This document shows positions 23,356 to 34,992 of a stretch of DNA of 64,000 bases, in pieces. Both the position numbers and the translations under genes were made by a program. Position 1 is the first letter of the stretch, and each line of letters begins with the position of its first letter. The stretch is from Halichondria panicea (taxonomy: Eukaryota > Porifera > Demospongiae > Suberitida > Halichondriidae), in NCBI RefSeq assembly GCF_963675165.1, contig NC_087377.1:6093122-6157121 (forward strand). The letters run 5' to 3'. The notes beneath the pieces are model-generated. The model saw only the letters and a program-made list of their open reading frames with translations. It was not told where the DNA came from and searched no databases.

Positions 23356-23572
23356 GTTCAATGCTCAATAAAGTCTGAGATTCAACGTATAAATTTGAAA
23401 CTTGGCGCTGAAACAGTTACGAAAACCTACATCGTGACATTAACTTCCGCTCTGGCTTCTTGTTTGCAAGAACACTTCAAAACCCTGTAGGGTGTTGGCC
23501 TCTGAGCCTAGGCTTGTAAGACCACATAATACTACAAGTGGTAATGCCAGAGCATGACATTTTAAACAGCAT

Positions 23573-24035
23573 ATGAGATTGAAGTCAGAACTAGATGTAG
23601 CCGGGGGATGGAAGATTCGTCAGACTATGTGTGGGTCACTTGGCTCAAGAATGGAAGGTCCACATTTAATGAAGGACACAATTGTTGATCTAGAACCAGC
23701 TCAAGAAATTAACATTGGCGTATATTGGGAGTACCAGAAGACGAAGTACTGGACTGGTATTTAAGAGATTTCTGGTCTGCTGCTGCCTCAACATCAGTCC
23801 CATGCCCAATCCCAGTCGCAGCCTCAACACCAACCGCAGCCTCACCAATCCCAATCCCAGTCCCAGTCCCAGCCCCAACCTCAACACCAGTCCACTCCTC
23901 AACACCAACCCCAGCCTCAACAAAAACCCAAACAAGTGAAGCGCAAACGAAAATCGCCTGTATCAGCTGGGAAAGTCAGCAAAAAAGTCCAAAGTGGTCA
24001 GCTGCAAGAAGCTTTATATGAGACTCCATACACAG
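23573..24035 (+). pseudogene. Unrecognised exon(s): Gln/Pro/His-rich region with basic tail
   Basis: In one frame 23770-24035 reads as repeated Gln-Ser-Gln and Pro-Gln-His units, then a basic stretch KQVKRKRKSP and QLQEALYETPYTG. It stops at a good donor, cacag|gtaatg, at 24036. An upstream frame (23573-23764) is open for 63 codons but connects poorly. The CAACACC/CAATCCCAG simple repeat generates the low complexity. The basic stretch could act as a nuclear signal. I do not recognise the family. Confidence 0.4.
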
Positions 24036-24587
24036 GTAATGTACTAGTGATCAGGTTTTAATTACTTTTTTGCAGATAGAGGTTCCCAAACTGAACCAAA
24101 ACTTGTATCAGTCAGTGCTGTAGGCACCCAGACAAAATCACCGCTACGAAAGAGCAATGTCAGTATCTCCAGAACCAATTGGCTGTGTGCAGTCAATGGG
24201 ACTTGTGGTCTTCAAGTGCTTATACATAATTATACTATTAAACTAAGTTACTGTATTTGTTCGCGGTTTTCGCTATTTGGCTCTGAAGCCCTCCAGCAGA
24301 AGTTTTGAAACCACACCTACCAATAGGTTTGCATGTGAACCTTTTGTTGTATGGGACCCAGTTTTAATTTTCACGTTAACCCTCGAAAAACACGAAAATT
24401 TCCCACAATGCTAATTTGTTTGTTTTACCAATCCTGTGCAAGTAGTTCTGTACTCACTGGAAGGTGAGCCTATAATAGTGGTGAGCCTATAACTTTTTTA
24501 CGCTCAACCCCTTTTCCAATATCACTCAATTTAGTCAAATTATAATTATACAAAGTTGTTAACCAGCCAGATAATATAAACCTTCAA

Positions 24588-25080
24588 ATGAGTTTGGCAT
24601 CTGATGACAATGATATCATGTCTTATATCTCGTCAGTGAGTGGCATGGATGACCTACCACCACTGTCAATTGGAATGCATGACCCACCACCGATACCTGT
24701 CACAGACAATGCCCAGGCGCAAAAATATGCTCCGCACTCATTTGCTAATGAGCAGACACATGTAGCATGTGGAAACATTTACGGCGAGCAACACCATTTG
24801 GTACAGGTAACCAGCAGCAACAGCACCCTCGTAGCCTTGAATACCTGCTAAATGAGCTTCCCACACTGTCACCCCAGCAACACCTGAGGTATTGGAGTAT
24901 ATACCTTGGAGTATAGGAATCCTGTGCACGCTGTGGAGCTAGCCAACGAGCTGGCTATGGTAATAATCGGGTGCAGGAACAGGAGGCAAACTTCAAGCCT
25001 TGGATGAGTCATGAAAGACAGTTTCGAGGAAAGGCGGTGTGGAAAGAGCAAGACATCCGCAAAAAAATTGGGATCAACTA
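24588..25080 (+). pseudogene. Unrecognised gene fragment, acidic/Pro-rich
   Basis: The frame from 24588 encodes an acidic start (SLASDDNDIMSYISSVSGMD) and Pro-rich repeats of the type DLPPLSIGMHDPPPIP. A different frame from 24798 gives QQQQHPRSLEYLLNELPTL up to about 24888. Another piece near 24922 reads NPVHAVELANELA. The frames do not join with evident splice sites, so it is probably decayed coding sequence. It may belong with the preceding exons. Confidence 0.35.
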
Positions 25081-25509
25081 CTTCGAAATCATATGAGAAA
25101 GACTTGATGAGTTCATTTAGCGATCATTTACCATAATTATATTTACTTAAATTTTTTCGTTGATCGTTCTCTCTCTTGTGAACTTCAAAATGATGACAAC
25201 AACATACTTCTTATTATTCGTTTCAGTGCTGATTATAATTATATTGCAAAGTTTAAATTCTAATTGGAACATGTAAAGACGACAATACTGCGATATGTAT
25301 TGAACACTTCTATTTGACGGACTACCTTCAGTTCATCAGCCTTTGACTTTTCTTTCAATTCAGCACTTCTATACGGAATGTCTCTCGGTGGATCGAATAA
25401 GTGATTATGGATCTAGCTAGCTCTCATAATTTTGAGACAACTAAAAGACTACTCTTGAAGAGCCCAACTTTACATGGGGCGACCTGCTGATCTGTGTAAC
25501 AAAATGAGA

Positions 25510-27960
25510 TAATGAGGTAGTCCACTGGCGCCGTAATCTATTCCAGATCCCCTCTGGCTCTGCTGGAAATGCTTTTGTCAATGAACTAGCACGGCTATAT
25601 CAAGCCTATGCCGACACCTCAAGCCTTGAAAGTATCGCATTAACAGCATGCAGTGTTGCCCCCATTCTCCAAGCAAGGACCATGTTATGCACCTACAAAG
25701 AAGACTCACTCTGTGGAGCAATGGCCAACTCCAAGCCCTCCTGAGTGAGGGCAGATGCATCCAGAAACATTTGAAAAACAGCTCAAGACATATGGATGAC
25801 GAAGCGATTTCAAAAACCTTCAGCGATCTTCCTCTCAAGAAAAAATGGTGGTGGAGTCCTCCGGCTAGAAGAAATGGTCCCAGACAAAGTTGGAGAAGAA
25901 ACTGTCTTAAGATCAGTACATGAAATCCTCAAAGACAAACATCCTCCCATGCACCCTGTTACACAGTGAAGAGGACCAAGATTCCACTAACTTCATCCTG
26001 TTTGATGCATTAAACCATGAAGCAATCTTGGACTCATCACTACACACCCAGGGCTCAGCAGGTCCCTCCGGTCTAGATGCCCAGGCATGGCGACGTTTGT
26101 GCTCCTCTTTCAAACATAACCTATGTACTGCCTTAGCCAACGTAGGGAAACGTATCGCTACCACTGCTGTACACCCTGAGGGACTCACCGCTTTTGTTGC
26201 CTGCAGGCTGGTTCCCATTGATAAGTGTCCAGGAGTGAGACCCATTGGTATAGGAGAAGTACCTAGACGCATAATTGCCAAGGCAATCCTGAAGGCCGGG
26301 CCCCTTCAACTATGTGCTGGCCAAGATGGTGGATGCGAAGCTGCAGTCCACTCGATGAAGTCTATCTTCGATACAGAGGGTGCCTTACTAGTGGATGCAA
26401 CCAATGCTTTCAACTCTATCAATAGGAAATCCACCCTTCATAACGTCAGTGTGCTGTGCCCCCCCTGCATCACAAATGGAGGTGAAATTCAAATACAGAA
26501 GGCACTACCCAAGGCGACCCCCTGGCAATGGCCATTGCCACTATACCACTAATTAGAAAACTGAAGGAAAAGTGCCCAGATGTTAAGCAAGCCTGGTATG
26601 CAGACGATGCCACCGGAGCCGCCTCATGTAATAACCTAAGGTCTTGGTGGAATGAACTCTCTCGACTAGGGCCCCTCTATGGCTATCATCCCAACCCAGC
26701 CAAAACATACCTGGTTGTAAAAGAAGAACATAAGGACCTCTGCCTTTGCTAACACCGGAGTACTACAGAAGGCAAGCGCCACCTTGGAGCTGCTATAGGC
26801 TCAAACAGTTTTACCAAAGAATATGTCACTGGTCGAATGCCTTGCTCGGGTTGCAGTATCACAACCCCAGGCTGCATATGCAGCGTTCACACATGGTCTC
26901 ACACTTCGAACAATCCCAGACATACAAAATCTCCTCCTCCCTCTAGAAACAGCAATAAAACATCTTCTCATCCCTGCTAGAAAAGAGATCTACTCTTTTC
27001 TACTCGCTCTCCCTGTGAGACACGGAGGATTGGGCCCTACAACCCTACCCTCACAATTCTACAAGGCATCGGAAACAATATGTAAACCCCTAGTCTCTCT
27101 CATCGTGTCTCAAGACATGGATCAGAATGCAGGATAACGAGATGTGAGAGCCCTAAACCGTGCGGAACATGCTCAACAAGCCAATGATGTCAAGGACAAG
27201 TTACCCAGTTATCTGAAACGTCACGCAGACCTGGCAAGTGAAAAAGGAGCCTCATCATGGCTATCGGTTATACCCATAGGCACACACGGCTTCCAGTTAC
27301 ACAAGGGAGATTTCAGAGACGCTCTACGTCGGAGATATAACTGGCAGCTCAGCAACATCCCTAAAACATGCAACTGTGGTGCAAACTTCTCTGTAGATAA
27401 CGCCATGATTTGCCACATGGGGGGCTTCCCGACTATTCGCCACAACGATATTCGTGACATCACAGCCTCACTGCTCACAGAAGTATGCCATAATGTCGCT
27501 ACAGAGCCACCCCTCCAGCCCCTCTCTAAACACAAGCAACCATGCTCGCCCCGATATTCGTGCAAGAGGCTTCTGGAACAACCACCAAGATGCATTTTTT
27601 GATGTAAGGGTATTCTACCCTAACGCACCTAGTAACTGTTCCGGAGATGCCTACAGGAGACGAGGGAATACGGACAAAGGGTCAGAGAAATCGAGCAGGG
27701 AGTCTTCACACCCTTAGTCCTCTCAACCTGGGGAGGAATGGGCAAAGAAGCAGAATGGGCAAAGAAGCAGCAACCTTCTACAAGAGGCTCGCTGATTTGT
27801 TATCCTCGAAAAGACAAAATCCGTACCCAGCAGTAATGGGATGGCTTAGATGCAGGCTATCCTTTGCATCGATCCGCTCTGCAATAATGTGCATTAGAGG
27901 AAGCCGCTCATCGTTGCACAGACCTGTGTACATGGACTCAGGAGGGGCGAGTCCCCCCCC
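25510..27960 (+). pseudogene. Non-LTR-type reverse transcriptase element, decayed
   Basis: Successive frames keep one protein's order. First come an N-terminal helix region (HLQRRLTLWSNGQLQALL) and SAGPSGLDAQAWRRLC. The RT domain follows, with VRPIGIGEVPRRIIAKAI, the first catalytic Asp in LLVDATNAFNSINR (Asp codon 26394) and the YADD box in AWYADDATGA (26597-26608). The C-terminal region has C-x-C and His/Cys pairs (CNCGANFSVDNAMICHMGG) and ARGFWNNHQDAFFDVRVF, which resembles a nuclease-like tail. It ends SFASIRSAIMCIRGSRSS near 27920. Multiple frame changes and stops are present, for example around 25920, 26530, 26755 and 27600. A local duplication of gaatgggcaaagaagca lies at 27735-27770. 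Exact clade not determined. Confidence 0.8.
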
Positions 27961-28170
27961 TGAATACATAATTGAACTACTTATATTCGCTTTGTTTTTA
28001 TTTTTGACTGCTACATAATTACTATCACTAAACTACTTCCTTCTTTTGTACAATGTAATTTTTTCTTAGCCCCGAGATGCAGAGGAGGTACGACAGGAAG
28101 CGATGTCTCACTGCTAAATTGACATTCTTTAAATAACGCGCACACTTGCCACGAACAAAATGTCTTCCCA

Positions 28171-28790
28171 GCAAAACGTAGACAGAGACATTGCTAGTCC
28201 TTTGCTAGTCCCTTGTCATCAGTAGAATTGAACATAGGAATAAAGTTTGCTTATATCATCCCGTCCTTCTCAGTGATCTATGTGGATTTGCGACAAGTTA
28301 GAATTCAGTTCCTTGATAAAGAAGACGAAGACAGTGCTAGTGACTCTCCTGTTGTAATGATGGATGCCTTCATCAGAGCTGATCCCGAGCTAGACAAAAT
28401 AGTACCTCCTTTCACTATTCAACTCAAAGATTACTGCTTCGTATCGGTAAGAATTCCGTCCACTACATTAAACTGATATAGTGCTAGTGATCATACAAAC
28501 TATAATTATAGAGACGCATAATTATATGAAATTGTGTACATCATACATTATAGTTTATAGTACAAATAATTATTCCGAATGTAGGTGGAAGAGTTTTGCA
28601 AACGTGTGTACGTCAAACACCTTGAATTTACACCTTCATTATGTGGGGATGGACAGAAGAGAGTATGGATGAGAAAAATGCCTCTGATGACGATCCAGCG
28701 TTGATGTCTGACAGTTTGTCAACAGAATCAGATAAAAGTGATGACGAGTGTGCAGTCTCAAAAGAAATTAGCACCAGCACCGTTAATTTT
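28171..28790 (+). pseudogene. Small multi-exon gene fragment of unknown function
   Basis: An ATG at 28171 starts a short exon (MSSQQNVDRDIASPL). It contains the local duplication ttgctagtcc|ctttgctagtcc. An exon near 28275-28446 encodes YVDLRQVRIQFLDKEDED and LDKIVPPFTIQLKDYCFVS and ends at a gtaagaat donor. The next acceptor (gaatgtag, 28584) opens VEEFCKRVYVKHLEF, but that frame stops. A different frame (28641-28826) gives an acidic Ser/Asp-rich stretch. The coding bias and splice sites look real; I do not recognise the family. Confidence 0.45.
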
Positions 28791-29090
28791 AAGTGTGTTG
28801 GTGTCACTCGTGACCCCTACTCGTGACCCCTTGTATCAAGAAACTTTGAAGCTAGCATTTGATATGTTGATCAACGAAAAAAAGAATGTTTCAGTGAGAA
28901 CCTAACAATCCGTATGATTCTCATGCAGTGGCATTTGAGTGTGAGATAATTGCTGGCTGTTGGAAGGTGTTTGGGTGTGTGATTTTGTATTGAGTGCTAT
29001 CGACAAGGGGGACATTCTTAACGTTGAGGATTAAGTATAAAATTATTCGAAGTACCACTCTAGCTCTATCAGTATGTGCACTGCAACTTC
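28790..29090 (+). pseudogene. HIRAN-like domain fragment, frameshifted
   Basis: KCVGVTRDPYS is followed by ETLKLAFDMLINE and, after a one-base frame change, EPNNPYDSHAVAFECEI and CWKVFGCVI. A segment with conserved E-P-N-N-P-Y-D and A-x-x-F, then a W-K-V-x-G-x-V strand, resembles HIRAN domains (DNA-end-binding modules of repair helicases). The break coincides with a duplicated word (ctcgtgaccccta / ctcgtgacccctt at 28807-28832). Probably a fragment of the preceding gene or an unrelated relic. Confidence 0.4.
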
Positions 29091-29366
29091 TGTCAGATCT
29101 ACTTCCATTCCCAGTTCTTCTGCGTTTAGTTCTGTTCATTGCACTGTTTATTTCAGAGGTGTTGTTAGTAGAAGTACTTGCTTGGTACCAAATATCAACT
29201 GCTAATTGTGTACGGTATTGAAGTAATACAAGGGCCAAGGGCCAAATTCAATATGTTTTCAATGTAAAAACAGAGCAACAAAACTAATTAAAATGGATCT
29301 CGTGACCGTGTCGCACTTCCTCTGCCCGAGATGGAGAGCTGCCCGAGATGGAGAGCTTTCACATCC
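29091..29366. other. Spacer with no identified gene
   Basis: Low-information sequence. A tandem duplication of gcccgagatggagagct (29323-29357) lies immediately upstream of the A-tract. Confidence 0.5.
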
Positions 29367-29388
29367 AAAAAAAAAAAAAAAAAAAAAA
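29367..29388 (+). repeat. Poly(A) tract, 22 bp
   Basis: Uninterrupted A22. It could mark the 3' end of a retroposed sequence, but no SINE body, internal promoter boxes or flanking target duplication were recognised. Confidence 0.7.
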
Positions 29389-29614
29389 CTAAAAGACAAC
29401 TTCAATTTCATTATATGTATCTACTTTTACTAAAATGTCTAAAAAATGTATGTGCATTAATTGGAACATAAGACATAATTATTATGTAATGGTGATGTAA
29501 TCATTATTGTTTGTTTGCTAATTAAATTACAGTATAGTACTCATGCTCAGTACACAGTTAAATAAATTTTATCCATGATAATCAGTACAATAATAGTTTG
29601 GTGATGAACTTGGT

Positions 29615-29790
29615 CTAGTACCGAGGAAAAACTTTTACAAGGTGGCGGCAGCATTTTTCTGCAGTGAGAGTCCTGTGCAATGCCGTTAATAAGTTCTTGC
29701 TTGCTACGTGGTTTGACGTCCCTTCATGCCATACGTTTTCAATTGGATTACAATCGGGAGACTCGGGAGGTGTTTTCCACCTGTTCTCTT
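29615..29790 (-). pseudogene. Tc1-like transposase C-terminal fragment
   Basis: The minus strand reads WKTPPESPDCNPIENVWHE. This is the classic Tc1/mariner block carrying the last catalytic Glu. KQELINGI follows in a shifted frame. Only about 60 codons remain. It lies directly downstream, in minus-strand terms, of the piggyBac-like exon at 29858-30055 and may have truncated it. Confidence 0.75.
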
Positions 29791-29857
29791 CAAAAACCTC
29801 ATTACTGCTAATTCTATTTTAGTATACTTACACTACTGATATTCTAGCTATACTATA

Positions 29858-30247
29858 CTACTTGCCAGAGTTACACAGTGAGCCCTCTCCTGGTCTTTCA
29901 CCGTCCTGGTCCATAGCGCTAGCGTCTAGGTCCATGTCCTCAGTCCCAGACAGTTCATCAGCGTCTGCCTTTGGGAGGTATCCTCTCGGCACTGTCATCA
30001 CCAGAGGAGACATTGCCATTGCTGTCCTCAAGCTGACATCGGCACAAGTAAACAACCTGCTATAAACTTCGTGCGGTAAGATGGTAATGAAATTTTAACA
30101 TAGCAACGTGGCTTGGAAATTTCTAGACTAAATTGCACGTGATTCTACAGCTCTTCCTCTATACAGCGATGTGCGTAGTATCGCAGAATTAGAATTTCGC
30201 AAAAAAAGTCACTATTGCGGGCCACGATCGTGGCCCGTGGGGGTTAA
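29858..30247 (-). mobile_element. PiggyBac-like 5' end with exon 1 (copy P1)
   Basis: On the minus strand the terminus is TTAA (30244-30247) followed by CCCCCACGGGCC and the palindrome GGGCCACGATCGTGGCCC. About 190 bp inward is an acidic exon: LFTCADV, then GYLPK and ADELSGTEDMDLDASAM, reaching a gtagta donor near 29860. Acidic Asp/Glu/Ser-rich N-termini and TTAA targets are known for piggyBac transposases. The catalytic domain is absent. The sequence is shared with 33500-33932 and, inverted, with 42295-42560. Confidence 0.7.
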
Positions 30248-32239
30248 ACTTATACCCATGCGCATGACTGGGACCTGTTGTTTAACTGTGTAGATTGTTT
30301 AACTGTGTAGATTGTATGATGAAATGAAACACTAGTCTAAGAAAATGTTCAAATGAAGCCCCGCCCACTAATTATTCAGTGGGGGTGGTCCTTTTTGTCG
30401 AAGCACTATTTCACGTTTCAGTCTACTAGCTATTGCTGCTGCTCATTATTCTTGCGCTTAACACTAGAAAGTTGTTTGATGGGGAACGATCAACAACTTA
30501 TGGAAGTTAGTTATCTAGTGCTCACAAGCGAGCACCGCATAAGTACTTCTCTAATTTACTGCACAATGAATAGCGTGGGCGGAAACCGTGTGGGCGGGTC
30601 GTGCAATAATTGAAGGTCTGAAGGTCCCAGTCCTTAATACACCTGAGTGTATGCCATGCATTATTTTATTCACCGTCATCATTAATTTTTGGGATTAATT
30701 AAAGTGCACGGAGAAAATCTTTTGATCACGTTCACAAAATAATTGTAGTGCAAGCATCTTCCACACTAGACCAGCCCAGCACACAATAGTGAAGTGAAGA
30801 AAAATATCTCTGTCATCATCCCAAGCCCAGTGAAGGAGTGAAGAAATACAGATCACGCCAAAGTCTTTGGTTGTGTACAGTTACCATGGTTTTCTAACTC
30901 TGATGGTAGTTTCAACACCAGCAAGAAAGGAGCATCCACATGCCAAAGACTGTTTGAACCAGGTACAAAATATCATGTAGAGTTATTCTTAATCTACTAG
31001 AGACACCCGCAGGATCAACACGTGCTAGGCTGCCCTGTGATCTTAGTCATGGGATGTTGCTGGAGAAACGATGGAATCTAATCGAGAAATGACTTGTCCC
31101 CTCTGGTAGTCCTCTTCTGCATTGCAAACATGCAAGCATGCTAGAACTATAAGTGATCAAGACTATTAGTCTACATGCTATCATTGCTATGGCGAGAGAG
31201 AAAATCCCTTCCAAGTCTTCCAGACCAAGCTCACCATCCAGCTAACCATTTTTTGTTCCCCAAGCGATCATTCAAACTAGTTCTGTGGTCTTGCCAAATA
31301 CAACTTTGCTGTTTCTCCATCATGATGAGAATCACAATTGTTGTGTTCTGTAACCTTAGGGCTAAATAACTTAAGCTAAAGCTGAACTAGCCGGGCCCAG
31401 CAGTATAGCCAGTAGAGAAGGGGCGTTACCAGCGATACCGGAAGTGACAAAAAATTGCCGCGCTACGCGCGCCGATTTGTTCCATTTCATAACCTGACCA
31501 CTCTAAAGTTGGTGGCTACGGCCCTGCTAAAAGAGAATTTAAGCACAGTATAGTATATAAATATAGTATATAAACAAGCAGGAAGTATGTAAGTATGGTA
31601 AGTATGTATCTATCTATATTCTATAGTGTACACGAATCTACTGTGTACTGTTATCTAGTCTATAATTATGTTATTGTTTTGTGGTTTTGTGGCTTACCTC
31701 AAGAAAAAGAAGTTGATTCTGCCACTGGATTCGATCCACAGGACACAGGAATAATGTGTCCAAAGTGTTTTAACAGACTTTAGTAGCTAACGAAAAGCTT
31801 GCGCTTTAGTGCAATTGTGCAAACAGATGATGTGATGCCATAACTCGAGAAAGAAGCTTAGCTTAGCTAATCCACGACTAAACATTCAGTAGAGTTAACA
31901 TAATATGTTATAATATTATAAACTTGGGAAGCTGCACTTTGCTGTCTGTTCTTTGTGAGACTACACAAGTGTACTTGCACAAAAGTTCTATAGCTACGTC
32001 CATAAGTTTCTAGCGGCAACTAATATCTTACTTGCACTAGTGAGCACTGTTTTCTACAGACTAATAAGAAAATTAATATGGTGTCCCCGCAACGTTATGT
32101 CGTGGCGTATAAGGATCAGTTATAAGGATCAGTTATACTCATTGAAGTATAACATGGCACGGTATCATGCAAATGTTATATGATTGTGCTTTAAAATAAT
32201 TATCATCATTTGCCAACCATATCTAAACCCAAGTAATCT
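30248..32239. other. 2-kb intergenic stretch without a supported gene
   Basis: AT-rich, with local duplications: tttaactgtgtagattg twice at 30280-30315, and tagtatataaa twice near 31550. There is a ccgcgctacgcgcgc island at 31460. ORFs at 30353, 31175 and 31595 are short, lack splice context and show no recognisable motif. Confidence 0.5.
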
Positions 32240-32530
32240 ACCAACTTCGAGCTCCGCAAATCTTACTTACTCTTACTGGATCAAGGGGGCACAGTCAAGG
32301 CTGGCAACAGCACAGAGGAAGACTTGGAAATGCTGACTTCTGGCTTCGCTGATTGTACTCTGACTGAGGTACGAGATAAGTGCTGATTGTTCGTGGCAGA
32401 AGCTTTACATGTCATCGATTTGATGCCGGCATTTAGAGTAACAGAAGTCCCAGTATGGCCAGGAGTATGAATATGCCTACGACCGCTTACAGGATGCCGT
32501 GATATGTTGCAATCATAGATTGAAAAGTCC
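32240..32530 (+). other. Two possible orphan exons
   Basis: An open stretch ending at donor gag|gtacga (32368) encodes SYLLLLDQGGTVKAGN and EEDLEMLTSGFADCTLTE. The next stretch begins after acceptor taacag (32444) and encodes KSQYGQEYEYAYDRLQDAV up to about 32520. Codon use and the GT/AG signals are plausible for coding, but no start, stop or family was identified. Confidence 0.35.
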
Positions 32531-33499
32531 CTGCTCCGCGTTATGATTTCGCGCTCGTGATTATTTTTGTTTTGACCGTAGTCTGGTTGTATTTCAACTG
32601 TTTCCAGCTCTCCTATCCATCACTCAGAGCCGGGAAATTACTCTAGAGAAGAAGCTTTAAGTCCGCTAGTCCGCTGTCTTTACTCTCCATGTCAACCTAA
32701 ACAGCAAAAGGCATTGCTTGACTTGTATATAGAATGGTCAATACAGCACAGCATTGTATGGCAGCCAAGACAAAACATGCTGACTATAAAATAATCTCTT
32801 TGTAGTTTTAGCCACGCCCTATAACGCAGAGTGTTTCACGCAAAAATGTTAGTTTCCTATGACGACGCAATGGACCGTCCAGGAAAACCAGACGAATCAC
32901 AGATGGCTCGGTCGTAATGATTCGCATACATCCTACTCCCCGCGTGTCGTCCGCATGTCTTCATGTCTTTAACGCACACATTCCGAACTTTGACCTGATT
33001 CCTTTGACACGCGGATGTCGTACCTCCTCTAGTTACTCCCTCCCATCTGATGAGCTAGGAGAAGATGTAAACGTTGTCGCATCTGACATCATATACTCAG
33101 ATCGTCCGAGAGGCGCGTTGCTCAAGTAAAATTTACATTCAGCAAAAACATACTTGCATTTCTGCATTTAATGCATTTATATGGTGTCTTATACATAAGT
33201 CACCCTCTTGCCCTAGCGTATTGTAATCCAATGCGCATTAGTGCGTAAACAGGAATCTCACAATAATAGTAGATCTAATGCTCCAAGCTTGCTGTTGCTG
33301 TTGGTTATAACCTGGTTATAACCGTCGGATTCTTAACACAACCATATAGAATGCCCATACAACAAGGAATAAAATGGTGCAACATGTGTTGCCATAACAA
33401 CCACGCTCACCCGTTTTTCTCATTTTAAATGCTCGGCCTGCGGTGAGATAAAATCCAAAATTTTTAATTTTTTTTTTATGCTTGACTAAGCTTGATTTT
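32531..33499. other. Intergenic stretch with one weak ORF
   Basis: A 70-codon plus-strand ORF at 32917-33129 has no recognisable motif. Otherwise AT-rich with short local duplications (ggttataacctggttataacc at 33302). Confidence 0.4.
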
Positions 33500-33932
33500 C
33501 ACATCATATGTACTACTTGCCAGAGTCACACAGCTCCTGTCCATAGTGCTAGCGTCTAGGTCCATGTCCTCAGTCCCAGACAGTTCATCAGCGTCAAGCT
33601 GGTAGCCTTTGGGAGGTATCCTACTATCCCCTCTCTTTCATAGGCACTGTCATCACCAGAGGAGACATCGCCATTGCTGTCCTCAAGCTGTTCAAGCACA
33701 TCGGCACAAGTAAACAACCTAGCCATAGCTATAAACTTCGTGCGGTAAGATGCTAATGAAATTTTAACATAGCAACGTGGCTTGGAAATTTCTAGAAGCA
33801 CGTGATTCTACAGCTCTTCGGGATGTGCGTAGTTCGAGCTACTTCCTAAGTATCGCAGAATTAGAATTTCGCAAAAAAAGTCACTATTGCGGGTCACGAT
33901 TGCGGGTCACGATTGTGGCCCGTGGCGGTTAA
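33500..33932 (-). mobile_element. PiggyBac-like 5' end with exon 1 (copy P2)
   Basis: Same structure as 29858-30247: TTAA at 33929-33932, a CCGCCACGGGCC end, then exon 1 from an ATG at 33725 (minus strand) encoding MARLFTCADVLEQLEDSNGD and an acidic stretch. Relative to P1 it retains extra residues but is frameshifted before the ELSG segment. A word cacgattgcgggt is duplicated at 33889-33915. No transposase body follows. Confidence 0.7.
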
Positions 33933-34035
33933 AGGATGATGCTTAGATGTAATTAAAAGTAAAAAGAATTCGGCAAGAAGAACTCGTTTTTATGAGAGAC
34001 AGTCAATGACAGCCAAAACTAGAGAAAGAAAATCT
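33933..34035. other. Short spacer
   Basis: AT-rich spacer between the piggyBac-like end and the Harbinger fragment. Nothing recognisable. Confidence 0.4.
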
Positions 34036-34039
34036 CAGT

Positions 34040-34389
34040 GGAGCGGGTTGTCTGGGCACTCTTGTGGTGGTATATGTGTACCGTCAATTGCTCCCCAACG
34101 CACTGTGGAAACCCCAATTTCTCTTTAAACGCATCACATACGGATATACTTTACTTGATGGTCAACAATGCACATACACACTCACATACACACATCTTTG
34201 GTTATGAGGCAAACCGAGACACCAAACAAATGGGAGAGAAACCAGCTTTCCGTATTTCATAGATTTTAATTCCTGGCAGACGAATAAAAACGTCATTCGG
34301 AAATTCTGCATCCAGTCTTGATAGGTAAACGAAGGTTGGCATTGCATTCCATCATACTCCAAGGATAACAATGGTCTTTTCATGGACAT
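34040..34389 (-). pseudogene. Harbinger (HARBI1-like) transposase, N-terminal half, minus strand
   Basis: The minus strand from 34389 encodes QPSFTYQDWMQNFRMTFLF and VCQELKS, matching the DDE_Tnp_4 N-terminal helical region. Further left on the same strand, 34150-34040, is KLGFPQCVGAIDGTHIP, whose Asp is the first catalytic residue of PIF/Harbinger nucleases. Small frame changes separate the two. The C-terminal half is not downstream on this strand but on the opposite strand, starting in the same region. Confidence 0.75.
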
Positions 34390-34600
34390 TTACGTTGGCT
34401 GGGGCCAGCCACAATGCAAGAGTTTTCTCACTGTTCAGAAAAGGTCAAGAAGAATCTCTCGTCATTTTAGGTGATCCAGCGTACCTCTTTTTGAAGTGGC
34501 GCTTACCCCGACACAGGAACCCTCAACGATATACCTACTCTTGTTTCAGCTTGTCTGTGAAGGGAATTAGATGCAGATATAACATAAGGAGTACATTAAC
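34365..34600 (+). pseudogene. Harbinger transposase, C-terminal half, plus strand
   Basis: The plus strand encodes FMDIYVGW, then (one frame over) ASHNARVFS, then KGQEESLVILGDPAYLFLKW. These blocks match the second catalytic Asp region (SxHDARVF) and the GDxAYP block of HARBI1-like nucleases. The usual HD is HN here, so the second acidic residue is replaced as well. Stops after 34631. It lies head-to-head with the N-terminal half on the minus strand. Confidence 0.75.
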
Positions 34601-34639
34601 ACAATATTTTAGTACTAATTATGTGACATAGTATTATAA

Positions 34640-34984
34640 TATTATCCTATGGATTATCATGAGTCTGTGCCAGTAACTGCACGAGTGCCTGCAAATCCAT
34701 GGGATAATGCATTTATACATGCACCATAACTGAAGAAAAGTGTGACAACCGTTTTTGAAACCAAAACGACTAGCGAGCCTATGGTGGTGCAGTACACTGC
34801 AATACTCTGCTCAAAGCACCCACTCCCAACACTGATGCCTGTTTGATGCATTAAAATTAATATGAACACTGACAACCTCCTGACCACTGCAAAAAGAGCA
34901 CAGAAGTGATACAGAGCATCAGAAAACAAGAAAAGAGACTGATAAACATTGCAATGCAATGCATGATTATAAGTGTGTAAACTA
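34640..34984. other. Intergenic flank of the hAT element
   Basis: No supported gene. It ends in ctatgtttttc, whose last eight bases are the hAT target duplication. Confidence 0.5.
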
Positions 34985-34992
34985 TGTTTTTC

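Noticed and set aside
29367-29388. SINE 3' tail
   Set aside because: No body, A/B boxes or target duplication could be identified upstream, so only the A-tract is reported.
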